From contig CAZXCV010000004.1 in assembly GCA_964639215.1 (NCBI GenBank), positions 1 through 64,000 of the forward strand: DNA of 64,000 bases, in the 5' to 3' direction. The translations under genes were made by a program, and so were the position numbers. Below the pieces are notes generated by a model, which was given only the letters and a program-made list of their open reading frames with translations, did not search any database and was not told the origin of the DNA. The stretch comes from UBA6120 sp964639215. GTDB lineage: Bacteria; Bacillota_I; Bacilli_A; RFN20; CAG-826. The first letter of the stretch is position 1. Each line of letters begins with the position of its first letter. Positions 63,196 to 64,000 of this stretch are shown here, one piece after another.

Positions 63196-64000
63196 ATGAA
63201 ACATTTTATGCTCGATGCCTACGGTGTCAAACGCAATACCCTCAATGATGTCAAATATATCCAAAGTACTTTAAATGAAATTACGGCGCGCCTTAAACTC
63301 GATCCAGTGGCACCGCCGTTTTTATTGCCATACTATTATGGACTTGAACCTGAAGATGTCGGAGTTAGCGCCTTTGTCTTTTTAAAAGGTGGCCATCTGA
63401 CGATTCATACGTTCCCATTGCTTGCATGTTACTTCGTCGATTTATATTACCCGGGAGATTTTCCAGAAACTAAAGCTGAAGCGCTCTTTTTCGAAAACTG
63501 GCCATTTGACAAAGATAAATCAAACGTTGTGACCGTCGATCGGAGCATTGGTAGTGAAGAGGTCGTTCCCTTCGAAGCGAGTGAAGTATTCGGTCCTCAT
63601 GTTCTGGCGCGGTTGAAACCTAAGAAACCCGTCACGATGGAATATATTTTTAAGTTTCTTGAAAAACTCGTTCATGACGTTGAAATGACGCCAATCATCC
63701 GCCCATACGTCATTTTTGACACTAACAAAAATCCCGCGTATTTATCGGGTTTAACAATGATTGCAGAGAGTCATATAAGTTTCCACTATAACATCGCTAG
63801 TGGCGACATTTTATTTGATATTTTCAGCTGCAAGATGTTTGATTACGAAACCATTAAGAAGCATTTGAAAAAATCGATGCAAGCGATTCCATCCTTTGTC
63901 GTTATTCCCCGTGGGACACGGCACCAATATTTAAAAGAAAACCTCAGAAATAGTCGGGCATTGTCTCAACGTATGAAAAAATATAGCGTTGCCTGGAAAA
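63196..64000 (+). CDS. Tandem SpeD-like (S-adenosylmethionine decarboxylase fold) protein, partial
   Basis: Open frame from ATG 63196 (SD AGAGGAA) to the window end, 268 codons. It contains two AdoMet decarboxylase-like units. Unit 1 (~residues 1-100) has KHFMLDAYG and the loop FLKGGHLTIHTFP...VDLYYPGD: the Glu-Ser of the processing site is Gly-Gly (65-66) and the catalytic Cys is Pro (86). Unit 2 (~150-235) keeps ESHISFH (191-197) and the Cys in DIFSCKMF (212), so it could self-cleave to a pyruvoyl enzyme. Substrate uncertain: AdoMet, or ornithine/arginine as in repurposed SpeD homologues. In Bacillus speD is near dnaB-dnaI too. Confidence 0.85.
   Translation, partial: MKHFMLDAYGVKRNTLNDVKYIQSTLNEITARLKLDPVAPPFLLPYYYGLEPEDVGVSAFVFLKGGHLTIHTFPLLACYFVDLYYPGDFPETKAEALFFENWPFDKDKSNVVTVDRSIGSEEVVPFEASEVFGPHVLARLKPKKPVTMEYIFKFLEKLVHDVEMTPIIRPYVIFDTNKNPAYLSGLTMIAESHISFHYNIASGDILFDIFSCKMFDYETIKKHLKKSMQAIPSFVVIPRGTRHQYLKENLRNSRALSQRMKKYSVAWK

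Noticed and set aside
1..64000. Mollicutes genetic code with TGA as tryptophan
   Set aside because: TGA terminates nadE, rsmH and the gene before radC with neat ATGA overlaps, and Trp codons in conserved motifs are TGG.
1..64000. CRISPR arrays, insertion sequences, prophage or toxin-antitoxin genes
   Set aside because: No regularly spaced repeats, transposase, integrase or phage structural genes were found on either strand.

Overview
The window reads as chromosomal DNA of a reduced Bacillota, most likely a Mollicutes-type bacterium (Acholeplasma/Izemoplasma/RF39-like) that uses the standard genetic code. TGA is a working stop (nadE, rsmH and the small gene before radC end on it). Base composition is moderately AT-rich. 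L27 carries the N-terminal extension removed by the adjacent protease Prp, a Bacillota trait. T-box riboswitches control three tRNA synthetase units. Gene order is a condensed version of several Bacillus neighbourhoods: rplU-prp-rpmA-obg-ruvAB-secDF, tig-lon-engB-valS-radC, mraZ-rsmH-ftsA-ftsZ-ileS-lspA-rluD, pheST-rnhC-mutS2-uvrC and nrnA-dnaE-polA-mutM-coaE-speD-dnaB-dnaI. The division cluster contains no peptidoglycan genes between rsmH and ftsA, which points to a wall-less or wall-reduced cell, although only this window was seen.

Layout: 1-17 kb, mostly minus strand, holds housekeeping genes: secDF (cut by the window start), ruvBA, a 31-codon membrane peptide, nadE, obgE, a GtrB-like glycosyltransferase, rpmA-prp-rplU with leader, radC with a small membrane protein, T-box-valS, engB, lon, tig and a TPR-like protein. 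17-25 kb holds a nucleobase permease and a five-gene surface polysaccharide cluster next to a tRNA-Arg gene; a 10-N scaffold gap cuts the EpsG-like gene and is flanked by two diverged copies of the same ~155 bp. 25-38 kb holds uvrC, mutS2, rnhC, rluD-lspA-ileS and the division cluster. 38-50 kb holds pheST, an RNA methylase, a metallopeptidase, an ECF S component, an M42 peptidase, a dimeric dUTPase and glycogen genes glgP/glgB. 50-64 kb holds ackA, a degenerate DraG-fold protein, nrnA, dnaE, polA, a mutM-coaE fusion, the helicase-loading pair dnaB-dnaI, and a SpeD-like protein cut by the window end.

Most notable: (i) a tandem-duplicated SpeD-like protein whose first half has lost the pyruvoyl-forming residues while the second half keeps them; (ii) an ADP-ribosylglycohydrolase-fold protein that has lost its metal-binding aspartates; (iii) a continuous MutM-CoaE fusion; (iv) a recurring promoter architecture in which the -10 box lies 6-11 nt before the start codon, suggesting leaderless mRNAs; (v) small membrane proteins, including one with a double-glycine leader-like N-terminus; (vi) a SecDF lacking the usual membrane aspartates; (vii) perfect dyads placed inside promoter spacers. 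No CRISPR array, insertion sequence, prophage or rRNA was seen.
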